64,000 nucleotides of DNA, taken from assembly GCF_001011035.1 (NCBI RefSeq), contig NZ_CP011492.1:7061447-7125446 (forward strand). Reading direction: 5' to 3'. The position numbers were made by a program, and so were the translations under genes. The stretch's first letter is position 1, and each line of letters starts with the position of its first letter. Positions 16,626-24,846 of this stretch are shown here, in pieces. Source of the DNA: Streptomyces sp. CNQ-509 (GTDB lineage: Bacteria; Actinomycetota; Actinomycetes; Streptomycetales; Streptomycetaceae). The notes beneath the pieces were generated by a model that searched no databases, was not told the origin of the DNA, and saw only the letters and a program-made list of their open reading frames with translations.

Positions 16626-17531
16626 TCAGGCGTCTGGGACGGTGCCCGCGGGGCGGGCGTCGCTGCCGGGAGCCCGCCGGGCCCGGTCCTTCGCCTTCTT
16701 GGTTCCGGCCCGTCCTGCGTCCTTCTTGACCAGCACTTTCGCCTTGCTCTGCACCTGGGCGGCCTCCTTTCTGAGGGTGGGCAGCAGCCGTACGAGCGCC
16801 TCCCCCGGGCAGTTCGTCTCGTACGCGTCGATGTGGCCGAGGACGGCCGGCACCGAGACGGAGCCTTCCTCGGTGAACCGGGTGCTGCTGTTGGTGGAGA
16901 CGACCTGGGTGCGGGCGGTGGGGGCGATCCCGGTGAGACCGAGCTTCCAGGCGATGAGCACCGCGAGGGACTCCCGCAGCGGTTTCGGTACGGGCACGCC
17001 CTCCGGGAACGTGCCGATCACGGCGATTCCGGTGGTGCCCCTGTTGAGGCCGAGGGTGTGCGCCCCGACCACCGCGCGGCCCACGCCGCCCAGGCGGCCC
17101 TCGAAGACCGTGCCGCATCGGTCGACGAGGAAGTTGTAGCCGAGGTCTCCCCAGCCCTTGCCGACGGCGTGTGCCTCGTACATGTCGCGTACGTAGTGAG
17201 GGCTCTCCGCGCAGTCGTAGTCGTTGAGGTGGCCGGTGTGGTGGATGACGACGGCGTGCACGGAGTCCGCGTAGCGCGGCTTCTGGTCGAGGAGCCGCCG
17301 ATCGGCGCCCCACTGCTTGCGGCCGACGATGGCGGGCCGCAGCGCCTTGGCGGGGGCGTACGGATCGGCCGCGGCCTTCGGCGACCGCTCGCCGGGATCC
17401 GGGGAGGCGGCGAAGGGCGGGGTCCCGGAGAGTGCCAGCACGGTCACGACGGCCGCGATCACGGCCCCGGCGCCGGTGACCGCCCAGCGCAGGGGGCGCC
17501 GGGGCCTGTGGGAACCGCACACGCCTCTCAT
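16626..17531 (-). CDS. Secreted or anchored PGRP/amidase-2 N-acetylmuramoyl-L-alanine amidase
   Basis: 301 residues. N-terminal signal or anchor: basic stretch then WAVTGAGAVIAAVVTVLALS. The peptidoglycan-recognition/amidase domain covers about residues 65-245: KQWGAD, VVIHHTGHLNDYDC (first zinc His), KGWGDLGYNFLVDRCGTVFE, HTLGLNRGTTGIAVIGTFPE, and GHIDAYETNCPGEAL (second zinc His and Cys; the usual GHRD has Ile for Arg). A lysine- and arginine-rich tail (about 250-301) is typical of cell-wall-binding extensions. It should cleave the MurNAc-L-Ala bond outside the cell. ATG 17531; the longer upstream frame lacks signal-peptide logic. Confidence 0.9.
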   Translation of the reverse strand: MRGVCGSHRPRRPLRWAVTGAGAVIAAVVTVLALSGTPPFAASPDPGERSPKAAADPYAPAKALRPAIVGRKQWGADRRLLDQKPRYADSVHAVVIHHTGHLNDYDCAESPHYVRDMYEAHAVGKGWGDLGYNFLVDRCGTVFEGRLGGVGRAVVGAHTLGLNRGTTGIAVIGTFPEGVPVPKPLRESLAVLIAWKLGLTGIAPTARTQVVSTNSSTRFTEEGSVSVPAVLGHIDAYETNCPGEALVRLLPTLRKEAAQVQSKAKVLVKKDAGRAGTKKAKDRARRAPGSDARPAGTVPDA

Positions 17532-17705
17532 ATCTTCCCAGCCTGGCGGCTCCCCGCCCGGCGCGCCCGCTGGACTGCTCTGTACGGAGGCTCCCGCGCC
17601 ATGCGGCTGGCAGCCGCCATGGCCACACGGAGTCGACGGCCGCGACCCCGGCGCGCCGGTCGCCCGCGGATATTCGCTGCCGTGGCCGCCCCTTGAGGAC
17701 GCAAG

Positions 17706-18287
17706 ATGGTTCGCATGACCCTGGCCACTCCCACGCTGCACACCGCCCGGCTGCGCCTGCGCCCCTTCACCGGCGCCGACGCGGACCCCCTCTTCACACT
17801 GCACAGCAGCACCCACGCGATGCGGTACTGGGACTCCCCGCCGTGGACCGAACGCGCCCGTGCCGGGGTCTTCCTCGCGAGGTGCCGGACGATGGCGGAG
17901 GAAGGCACCGGGGCGCGGGTGGCCATCGACCGCGCGTCCGACGGTGCCTTCGTCGGCTGGTGCGGTCTGACGGCATTCGACCCGGACCACCGCAGCGCGT
18001 CGCTGGGCTACATCCTCGACCCGGCGATGTGGGGCCACGGCTACGCGACGGAAGCGGCACACGCGGTGCTGCGGTGGGCGTTCGACACCCTGGACCTGAA
18101 CCGCGTCCAGGCCGAGGCCGATACGCGCAACGCGGCATCGGCCCGTGTACTGGAGAAGGCCGGATTCGTCCGCGAGGGGACGCTGCGGGAGGACTGCGTC
18201 GTGAACGGCGAGGTCTCCGACTCGTGGGTGTACGGCCTGATCAGACGAGACTGGCACCCGTCGGCCACGCAGGTCCCGGCCGGCTGA
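17706..18287 (+). CDS. RimJ/RimL-type GNAT N-acetyltransferase
   Basis: 193 residues with the Acetyltransf_3 layout: TLHTARLRLRPFTGADADPL at the start, FVGWCGLTAFDPDHRSASLG, then the acetyl-CoA site GYILDPAMWGHGYATEAAHA, NRVQAEADTRNAASARVLEK and AGFVREGTLRED. Such enzymes acetylate protein N-termini or small amines. ATG 17706 or the in-frame ATG 17715 may be the start. No functional link to the neighbours is evident. Confidence 0.9.
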   Translation: MVRMTLATPTLHTARLRLRPFTGADADPLFTLHSSTHAMRYWDSPPWTERARAGVFLARCRTMAEEGTGARVAIDRASDGAFVGWCGLTAFDPDHRSASLGYILDPAMWGHGYATEAAHAVLRWAFDTLDLNRVQAEADTRNAASARVLEKAGFVREGTLREDCVVNGEVSDSWVYGLIRRDWHPSATQVPAG

Positions 18288-18349
18288 GAGGGCGTCTGGG
18301 AACTCGCCCCCGTGGCCGGGCAACGCGGAACGGCCCCCCTGGACTCTGT

Positions 18350-19134
18350 GGGCCGCTGGTTCGCGGCGGCGCCTGGCTGGTCCGCGCCGACGAGCGGGCG
18401 GTCTACCACGGCCACCACCAGGGCGTCACCGCCTACGCGCCCGACGGCAGCGGCGAGTTGTGGCACACGCCCACCCGGGGCGGCGTCCTCTTCGGCCGGC
18501 AGGAGGACGACGCCGTGTACGCGGGCACCGCGCACCACGTCGTGCAGCGGCTGTCGAAGACCGCCGCTGCACGATCGAGGCCACGTACCGGTGCGACAGC
18601 GCGGTGTACTCGTGCGCCACCCCGCCCGGCGGGCGGTTCGTCTTCGCGGGGGACTCGCAGTCCTCCGTCTACTGCTTCGACCGGGACGGCGCCCGGCTCT
18701 GGAAGCTCGGCACCGGCGGCGGCTCCGCGCTGTCGATGCAGTACCGCGACGAACGGCTGTACCCGGTGACCACGGACGGCTCGCTGGTGTGCGTGGACGC
18801 GAGCGAGGCGGCCGTCTCCGCGGCGGAGCAGGGCACGGTGCCGACGGCCCGGGACGTCAAGCTCGACACGGCGCTGCCGACGTCCACACCGGCCACCGCG
18901 GTGGCCGCGGTGGACACCGTCGCCCACGCCCCCGCCGGTGCCGTCGTCGTGGAGTGCGTGCGGGCCGGCGGCCGCGTGCGGGTGCACGTGGTGTCCGAGG
19001 GCTACCACCCGTCCTGGAACGTCCAGTTCCCGCGCGCGATACGAGAGCCCGGCGCGCGCTACGCCGTGGACGCCCTGCACGCGGCGGCCGGCGGTTTCTA
19101 CCGGGTCCGGGGCGAGACCCGCCGGCTGCTGTGA
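18350..19134 (+). pseudogene. PQQ-like beta-propeller protein, truncated and frameshifted remnant
   Basis: Two frames together read as one protein. From about 18350 to 18560, frame 2 gives GGAWLVRADERAVYHGHHQG and DGSGELWHTPTRGGVLFGRQ; from about 18570 to TGA 19132-19134, frame 1 gives CTIEATYRCDSAVYSCATPP, RFVFAGDSQSSVYCFDRDGA and LWKLGTGGGSALSMQYRDER. Repeated blade-like units (W/Y-C-F-D-x-D-G) fit a PQQ-type beta-propeller. A frameshift lies at about 18555-18575, and the N-terminus is missing because no start or upstream homologous sequence is visible. Probably decayed. Confidence 0.6.
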
Positions 19135-19647
19135 CGCGGGCGGGCGCCGCCTGAGGCGGGCCCGGCCCGGAAAGCATTCGGGTCCGGCCCGCCATGAGCC
19201 GTGCGCCGGCGGCGACTTGCCGAATCGGCCCGGGCGAATTGGTGCGCGGCGGGCCGGGCCCGGCCGGAGGGCGGCGCCCGTGGCTTGAATACGCCCGCAA
19301 TGGCGCCGCCCGAGTGGATGGGTGCGGTACGTGACATGCGCAAGCGATTACGGCCCTGAGTTTGGGCAGGAATTTGCCCGCACTTTGCTCCGTCCCGACC
19401 GGGGGAGTGCGGCGCGCGGTGCCGCCCGCGCGACCGGTGCACGGGCCGGTCCCGGTCAGTTGACGGCGAGCGGCCACGTTTGTGACCGGTCCGTGTGGGA
19501 TGATCGGAACTCTTCCCGCAACGGGCGGCGGGCTCGCGGCAATCGTGGATGTGCGTTCTGGGGGCGTGGGCGCGAATCCCCGGTTCCGGCGGCGTCGTCC
19601 CCGGTCCCGGACCTGTCCGGGGCAACGACCCCCCCCAGGAGGTCCTC
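19135..19647. other. 513-base regulatory region before the TetR receptor gene
   Basis: No supported gene. The right half holds TTGACG near 19460, a palindromic GACCGGTC core at 19484-19491, and locally AT-richer stretches (GATTACGG, TTTGGGCAGGAATTTGCC). The GACCGGTC site flanked by TTTGT/GTGTG is a weak candidate for an autoregulatory element bound by the downstream receptor. This region marks the change from housekeeping to cluster genes. Confidence 0.4.
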
Positions 19648-20394
19648 GTGGCGCGCCAGGAGCGAGCGATCCGCACCCGGGCTCAGATCCTCACTGCGGC
19701 TGCGTCCGTCTTCGGAGAGCGTGGGTACGAAGCGGCGACCGTCAGCGAGATATTGGCCAGGGCCGGCGTCACGAAAGGCGCCCTGTACTTTCACTTTCCG
19801 TCCAAGCGTGCGCTCGCCGAGGGCGTGCTGGCCGAGCAGTTGAACGACATAGACACACCGGCCAGGGAGTACCGCACCCAGGAAGTCATCGATACGGGCC
19901 TGGCGCTCGCCTATCGCGTACGCCGGGATCCGGTCATCAGCGCGCGGGCCTGGCTCTCCCTCGGTCAGGAGATGCAGCGGCTGTTCGGCGGCGGCGTGAT
20001 CCCCGCGTGGCTGGCGGAGACGCGCCGCCTCCTGGAACAGGCCAAGGAGGAAGGCGAATTGCTTCCCCACATCACGCCTGCCGAAACCGCCTGGGTCGTC
20101 TCCGCCTGCTGGACCGGAGTGCAGGTCTATTCGGCCACGCTGTCGAACGGCGACGACCTGGAGGAGAAGGTGTCGCTGCTCTTCGCCCATCTGCTGCCGT
20201 TCATCGCCGTCCCGGACGTCCTCGGGAAGCTCGACTACCGCGCCGAGCGGGCGGGGGAGGTCGTCGCCGAGATGGACCGCCGCTACGCGGAGCTGGCCGC
20301 GCGGGAGGCGGCGGGCGACATCGGGGCCGTGCAGCGGCTCCGGGGACGCGGAAACGCCGGGGAGCCGGGCGACAGCCTCGCCGCCGGCGCGTGA
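19648..20394 (+). CDS. Gamma-butyrolactone-receptor-like TetR-family regulator (ArpA/ScbR type)
   Basis: 248 residues. The N-terminal TetR helix-turn-helix reads RTRAQILTAAASVFGERGYE, TVSEILARAGVTKGALYFHF and PSKRALAEGV, almost signature-perfect for ArpA/ScbR-family receptors (KGALYFHF). The ligand domain follows (DPVISARAWLSLGQEMQRLF, TAWVVSACWTGVQVYSATLS). An approximately 30-residue C-terminal extension (ELAAREAAGDIGAVQRLRG) is longer than usual. GTG start with AGGAGG five bases upstream. It heads the polyketide cluster and probably represses SARP genes until a signalling lactone or a late intermediate binds; true receptor versus pseudo-receptor cannot be told from this sequence. AlpZ/AlpW of the kinamycin cluster are analogous in position. 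Confidence 0.88.
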   Translation: MARQERAIRTRAQILTAAASVFGERGYEAATVSEILARAGVTKGALYFHFPSKRALAEGVLAEQLNDIDTPAREYRTQEVIDTGLALAYRVRRDPVISARAWLSLGQEMQRLFGGGVIPAWLAETRRLLEQAKEEGELLPHITPAETAWVVSACWTGVQVYSATLSNGDDLEEKVSLLFAHLLPFIAVPDVLGKLDYRAERAGEVVAEMDRRYAELAAREAAGDIGAVQRLRGRGNAGEPGDSLAAGA

Positions 20395-20548
20395 GCGCAC
20401 GGCGGCGCGGCGGCGTTGGGGCGGTCCGCTGGACCGGCGCTCGCGTCCTGTTGGAGGCCCGGGGCGTACGAGGCGGCGTCGAGCCGGAGCCCACCCGTGC
20501 TGCACCGGGGGCACCGAACGTGGCGGGAGGACCTCGAGGAGGTGGCCC

Positions 20549-20743
20549 GTGCGTGACCGGGACGCGGTGAAGGTCGAGCGGGGCTCGGCGGACGCGGCGG
20601 AACTCGCCGCGCTCACGGTCGCCCTGCTGTCGAGACTGCGCACCGGGGCCGGGATCTCCGGCGAGTACGTGCCGCACTCCGCGGCCGGCCGGCGCCGGTG
20701 GGAGCGCGCCGCCGCCTATCGCGCTCCGCACAGTTGGCAGTGA
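20549..20743 (+). CDS. Acyl-CoA carboxylase epsilon subunit
   Basis: 64 residues with the standard pattern: VKVERGSADAAELAALTVAL at the start and RWERAAAYRAPHSWQ at the end. Epsilon subunits bind the beta subunit and stimulate acetyl/propionyl-CoA carboxylase complexes of actinobacteria. GTG with AGGAGG six bases upstream. It lies 11 bases before the beta subunit, the reverse of the commoner beta-epsilon order. Together with the beta subunit it should increase malonyl-CoA for the polyketide synthase; the biotinylated alpha subunit is not in the window. Confidence 0.88.
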   Translation: MRDRDAVKVERGSADAAELAALTVALLSRLRTGAGISGEYVPHSAAGRRRWERAAAYRAPHSWQ

Positions 20744-20754
20744 GGGGACATCTG

Positions 20755-22353
20755 ATGACGACCGTCCAGGAACCGGTGCCGGCGCGACTCCGCACCGAGA
20801 CCGGAGTCGCCTGCGAACGGATGCAGCAGTACCGCCGGATCCGTGCCCAGGCTCATGCGGGGCCGAGTGAGCGGGCGACCGCTGCGCAGAGGGCCAAGGG
20901 GAAGCTGACTGCGCGGGAGCGGATCGATCTGTTGCTGGACGAGGGGTCGTTCAGTGAGGTGGAGCCGTTGCGGCGGCATCGTGCTTCGGGGTTCGGGCTG
21001 GAGGTGAAGCGGCCGTATACCGATGGTGTGATCACGGGGTGGGGGGCGGTGCACGGGCGGACGGTGTTCGTCTATGCGCACGACTTCAGGATCTTCGGTG
21101 GTGCGCTGGGTGAGGCGCATGCGGAGAAGATCCATAAGATCATGGACAAGGCGATTGCGGCGGGTGCGCCGCTGGTGTCGCTGAATGACGGTGCGGGTGC
21201 GCGTATTCAGGAGGGTGTGTCGGCGCTGGCCGGTTATGGGGGGATCTTCCAGCGCAATACCCGTGCGTCGGGGGTGATTCCGCAGATCTCGGTGATGCTC
21301 GGGCCGTGTGCGGGTGGTGCGGCGTACAGTCCGGCGCTGACGGATTTCGTGTTCATGGTGCGGGAGACGTCGCAGATGTTCATCACGGGTCCGGACGTGG
21401 TGAAGGCGGTGACGGGTGAGGAGATCACGCAGAACGGTCTGGGTGGTGCGGATGTGCATGCGGAGACCTCGGGGGTGTGTCATTTCGCGTATGACGACGA
21501 GGTGACGTGTCTGGAGGAGGTGCGGTATCTGCTGTCGATGCTGCCGCAGAACAACCGGGAGAATCCTCCGGCGGTGGCGGCGGAGGATCCGGCGGACCGC
21601 GGTGGTGAGGTGCTGCTGGATCTGGTGCCGGCGGATGGTAACCGGCCGTATGACATGCGCAGGGTGATCGAGGAGCTTGTCGATGACGGTGAGTACCTTG
21701 AGGTGCATGAGCGCTGGGCGACGAATCTGATCTGTGCGCTCACCCGGCTGGACGGTCAGGTGGTGGGGATTGTGGCCAACCAGCCGCAGTCGCTTGCGGG
21801 GGTGCTGGACATTGAGGCGAGCGAGAAGGGTGCCCGCTTTGTCCAGATGTGCGATGCTTTCAATATTCCGATCGTCACCCTGCTCGACGTGCCCGGCTTC
21901 CTGCCGGGGGTGGATCAGGAGCACGGCGGGATCATCAGGCATGGGGCGAAGCTGCTGTATGCGTACTGCAATGCCACGGTGCCGCGGATCTCGGTGGTGT
22001 TGCGGAAGGCGTACGGCGGGGCGTACATCGTGATGGACAGCCAGTCCATCGGTGCGGATCTGACGTATGCCTGGCCGACCAACGAGATCGCGGTGATGGG
22101 CGCGGAGGGCGCGGCGAACGTGATCTTCCGGCGTGACATCGCGGCCGCGGACGACCCCGACGCCAAGCGGGCGGAGATGGTCAAGCAGTACAAGGCGGAG
22201 CTGATGCACCCCTATTACGCGGCCGAACGCGGCCTCGTGGACGACGTCATCGACCCCGTGGACACCCGCCAGATCCTCATCCGGTCCCTGGCGATGCTGC
22301 GTACGAAACACGCGGACCTGCCGGCGCGCAAGCACGGCAACCCGCCCATGTAG
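20755..22353 (+). CDS. Acyl-CoA carboxylase beta (carboxyltransferase) subunit
   Basis: 532 residues, full PccB/AccB length. The carboxyltransferase crotonase-fold halves are both present: RIDLLLDEGSFSEVEPLRRH, YAHDFRIFGGALGEAHAEKI, SLNDGAGARIQEGVSALAGY, GPCAGGAAYSPALTDFVFMV in the N-half; GFLPGVDQEHGGIIRHGAKL, VVLRKAYGGAYIVMDSQSIG and AWPTNEIAVMGAEGAANVIF in the C-half. It transfers CO2 from biotin to acetyl- or propionyl-CoA. Codon use is mosaic: from roughly 20920 to 22085 many codons end in T or use GGG/GCG, whereas the two ends use the C-ending codons of the neighbours. This suggests that the middle was acquired or converted from another copy. Confidence 0.94.
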   Translation: MTTVQEPVPARLRTETGVACERMQQYRRIRAQAHAGPSERATAAQRAKGKLTARERIDLLLDEGSFSEVEPLRRHRASGFGLEVKRPYTDGVITGWGAVHGRTVFVYAHDFRIFGGALGEAHAEKIHKIMDKAIAAGAPLVSLNDGAGARIQEGVSALAGYGGIFQRNTRASGVIPQISVMLGPCAGGAAYSPALTDFVFMVRETSQMFITGPDVVKAVTGEEITQNGLGGADVHAETSGVCHFAYDDEVTCLEEVRYLLSMLPQNNRENPPAVAAEDPADRGGEVLLDLVPADGNRPYDMRRVIEELVDDGEYLEVHERWATNLICALTRLDGQVVGIVANQPQSLAGVLDIEASEKGARFVQMCDAFNIPIVTLLDVPGFLPGVDQEHGGIIRHGAKLLYAYCNATVPRISVVLRKAYGGAYIVMDSQSIGADLTYAWPTNEIAVMGAEGAANVIFRRDIAAADDPDAKRAEMVKQYKAELMHPYYAAERGLVDDVIDPVDTRQILIRSLAMLRTKHADLPARKHGNPPM

Positions 22354-22372
22354 TGCGGAAGGTCACCAAACG

Positions 22373-22394
22373 GCGGCGCCTTCCCGGGCGCCGC
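22373..22394 (+). terminator. Terminator after the carboxylase genes
   Basis: Hairpin GCGGCGCC-TTCCCG-GGCGCCGC (8-bp stem, 6-base loop) 20 bases after the beta-subunit stop. Confidence 0.6.
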
Positions 22395-22446
22395 AGCTCA
22401 GTGCTGCTCTCGCCGAGGGTGACAGTTTTGTCGACGCGGCGATGCA

Positions 22447-22476
22447 TTGACAAACAGACCGCTCAGTATCTTTAAT
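22447..22476 (+). promoter_or_regulatory. Promoter of SARP 1 with an ARE-like half site
   Basis: TTGACA (22447-22452), an 18-base spacer and TTTAAT (22471-22476) make a good vegetative-type promoter. The spacer starts AACAGACCGCTC, which resembles half of the autoregulatory elements bound by gamma-butyrolactone receptors (AAACNGACCG). This would place the receptor directly over the SARP promoter, a common circuit. The second half-site is poor. Confidence 0.45.
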
Positions 22477-22569
22477 CGGAGTGATTCACGTCACGATGCG
22501 CACTGTGCTCAGGGGCAGCAGCGGACGCGGGGCACGTCTAGCCTGGTCCGCTCCACACATGGGGGATCG

Positions 22570-23397
22570 ATGGACATTGAAGTGCTTGGTCCGTTAACAG
22601 TGCATTTACGGGGGAGGCTTGTTCTCCCGACAGCGCCCAAACCGCGGAAGCTGCTGGCCATGCTCGCGCTGCGGGCCGATCAGGTGGTGCCGATTACGGT
22701 CCTGATCGATGAACTCTGGGGCCAGAACCCGCCGCGGAGCGCCCGCACCACCATGCAGACCTACGTCCTCCAGCTTCGCGAACTCATCGGAGAGGCGCTG
22801 GAGCTGGGCGGCGGAGACCGCGGGGCCGCCAAGGACGTCCTGGTCACCCTGCCGGGTGGGTACCGGCTGGAGACCAGCGGCGGAAGCGTCGACTTCCGCG
22901 AGTTCGACCGCCGGGTGGCCGCCGGCTACCGGGCGTTCGGCGCGGAGGACTTCCACGCCGCCGCGCGGCTGCTGCGCAGCGCGCTCTCGCTGTGGACGGC
23001 GCCCGCCCTCGCGGACGTCCAAGCGGGCCCGTACATCAGGATGGAGATCAACCGCCTGGAGGAGACACGCCTGGGCGCGCTCGACCGGCGGATGGAGGTC
23101 GATCTGCGCCTCGGCCGGCACCGGGAGGTTCTCTCGGAGCTGACGCTGCTCGTCAACCAGCACCGCACGAACGAGAGTCTGCACCGGCAGTTCATGCTGG
23201 CGCTCCACCGCTGCGGGCGGCCCGGCGAGGCGCTGAGCGCCTACCAGCGGTTGCGGGCCACGCTCGTGGAAGAGCTTGGTCTGGAGCCTTCGCCTCAACT
23301 GCAGCGGTTGCAGCGGGCCATCATCGCGTCGCGGGGGACTCAGTCCCCGGGGCGCGCGGTGGTCGAGCAGCCGGAAGCGCCGGCCCGGCACGGATGA
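22570..23397 (+). CDS. SARP-family pathway activator 1
   Basis: 275 residues. N-terminal OmpR-type winged-helix DNA-binding domain (IEVLGPLTVHLRGRLVLPTA, RKLLAMLALRADQVVPITVL, IDELWGQNPPRSARTTMQTY), then the bacterial transcriptional activation domain (BTAD) with VDFREFDRRVAAGYRAFGAE and the C-terminal RLRATLVEELGLEPSPQLQR. Typical length for small SARPs such as ActII-ORF4. Binds direct heptamer repeats near -35 and recruits RNA polymerase. ATG 22570 follows a GGGGGA ribosome site. The upstream promoter carries an ARE-like element, so the TetR receptor is its probable controller. Confidence 0.93.
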   Translation: MDIEVLGPLTVHLRGRLVLPTAPKPRKLLAMLALRADQVVPITVLIDELWGQNPPRSARTTMQTYVLQLRELIGEALELGGGDRGAAKDVLVTLPGGYRLETSGGSVDFREFDRRVAAGYRAFGAEDFHAAARLLRSALSLWTAPALADVQAGPYIRMEINRLEETRLGALDRRMEVDLRLGRHREVLSELTLLVNQHRTNESLHRQFMLALHRCGRPGEALSAYQRLRATLVEELGLEPSPQLQRLQRAIIASRGTQSPGRAVVEQPEAPARHG

Positions 23398-23452
23398 CCG
23401 GTGTGCTCCGGTGGCGCTCGTCGCGCCTGCGGCCGCGTGGGGCGGCCGTCGG

Positions 23453-24445
23453 TCAACGGCTGCCGGCGGGCCGGGCGGTGAACTGGTCGAAGCGCTGGAG
23501 CAGCGCCTGATGGTCCCGGGTGAGCCGGTCGAGGTGACGCCGCATGCTGGCGATCTCGACGTGCAGGGCGCGGTCCCCGCCGCCCGCCGCCGCGGCATCC
23601 GTGAGCGCGCCGGGGTCCCGCGCGCCGAGGAGGGGCTCCGTCGCGACGGCGAGCCGTTCCGAGTGCCCGGCGAAGTCCGGCGGATAGAGCGCCGAATCGT
23701 GGTCGAGCACCGCCCTGAGGCGACCGCGGAGTACGGGGCCGGGCTCGATGCCCAACTCCCGGGCGAGCCGGGCACGTGCCCTGTCGTACACGCTCAGTGC
23801 GTCGGCCTGCCGGCCGCACCGGCAGAGGGCGACCATCAGCAGGTCGTAGAAGCGCTCCCGCAGCGGGTGGCGGACGGTCAGCTCGGTCAGCTCGCTCGTG
23901 ATCTCGTGGTGCCGCCGGGTCCGCAGGCACGCCTCATACAGCGCCTCGAGCGCGACGAGCCGCGCCTCCTCCAACTGCGCCACCTCGCCCGCGCACATGT
24001 CGAGCGACGCCCCCTCCAGTACCGGGCCGCGCCAGCACGCCAGCGCGCGCCGCAGCAGGCGGGCGGCCTGTTCGGGGTCGCGGTCCAGGAGTGAGCGGCC
24101 CTCCAGCGCGGCCCGCCGGAAACGGCCCGCGTCCGTCGCCGCCCCGCCGAGGCGCAGCGCGTAGCCCGCTGCACAGGTGGTGATCCACTCCCGCTGCGGC
24201 TCGCCGGGGCGGGAGGGGGGCAGGAGCCGGCGCAGCCGGCGGATGTGCGCCTGGAGGGCGTTGGCCTTGTTGGCGGGCGGGGTCTGGACCCAGAGCTCGT
24301 CGATGAGCTGCCGGGCCCGCACCGGCCGGTTCGCCTTCGCGATGAGTGCGCCGAGCAGCGCGCGCTGCTTGGCTCCGCCCGGCACCATGCGCAGACCGGT
24401 GCGCTCGTCGTGGACCTCCACGGAGCCCAGGATGCGAAACTCCAC
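23453..24445 (-). CDS. SARP-family pathway activator 2 (divergent type)
   Basis: 330 residues. Winged helix (MEFRILGSVEVHDERTGLRM with KQRALLGALIAKANRPV and LIDELWVQTPPANKANALQA) and BTAD (LLRRALACWRGPVLEGASLD, YDRARARLARELGIEPGPVL). It differs from the other three SARPs in the QAHIRRLRRLLPP region and has a C-terminal extension of about 70 residues ending in a predicted coiled-coil-like helix (LHVEIASMRRHLDRLTRDHQ). Such tails occur in DnrI/AfsR-related proteins and may mediate dimerisation. GTG start at 24445. Its 3' end faces SARP 1, and it is divergent from SARP 3. Confidence 0.9.
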   Translation of the reverse strand: MEFRILGSVEVHDERTGLRMVPGGAKQRALLGALIAKANRPVRARQLIDELWVQTPPANKANALQAHIRRLRRLLPPSRPGEPQREWITTCAAGYALRLGGAATDAGRFRRAALEGRSLLDRDPEQAARLLRRALACWRGPVLEGASLDMCAGEVAQLEEARLVALEALYEACLRTRRHHEITSELTELTVRHPLRERFYDLLMVALCRCGRQADALSVYDRARARLARELGIEPGPVLRGRLRAVLDHDSALYPPDFAGHSERLAVATEPLLGARDPGALTDAAAAGGGDRALHVEIASMRRHLDRLTRDHQALLQRFDQFTARPAGSR

Positions 24446-24846
24446 CGCTTTTACTCCTTGTCCCTGTGGGAGCGAACCGGAACGAGTGCGACAGCGAAAC
24501 GCTCAGGTGGAAGTGCCGGTCGATCGTTCTCGCTGCATATATCCCACCAGGGATCTTAGACGCCCGGGACGGCTCTGGCTTGTTTGCTCAAGCGGTCTCC
24601 AGGGGGTTGTGTAATGAGGCTCAAGTTCTGCGGACGTGGTGGTTCCGTGGACCTGGGTCAATGGAATTCGAGGTCCGCTTGAAGAGCGGTCCAGGGACAA
24701 TGGGGGAAGCCGAGTTGATTGTTACCGTGCTTCATGCCATGGCTCGGGTGGAAGAGCGTCGGAGTCCGACGATGCGACAAAATCGACATCAACGGCCGGC
24801 TGCCCGTCCGGAAACGGAGGAGGCCGGGTGAGGTACGGAGGCAACC
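24446..24846. promoter_or_regulatory. Divergent regulatory region between SARP 2 and SARP 3
   Basis: 401 bases with lower GC than the surroundings and no supported gene. Near 24650-24705 there are nested dyads: GGACCT (24651) with AGGTCC about 20 bases on, immediately followed by CCGCT-TGAAG-AGCGG, plus repeated GGTCC. These could be operators for one of the cluster regulators. CATATATCCC near 24535 is a possible AT-rich -10 region for SARP 2. Confidence 0.4.
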
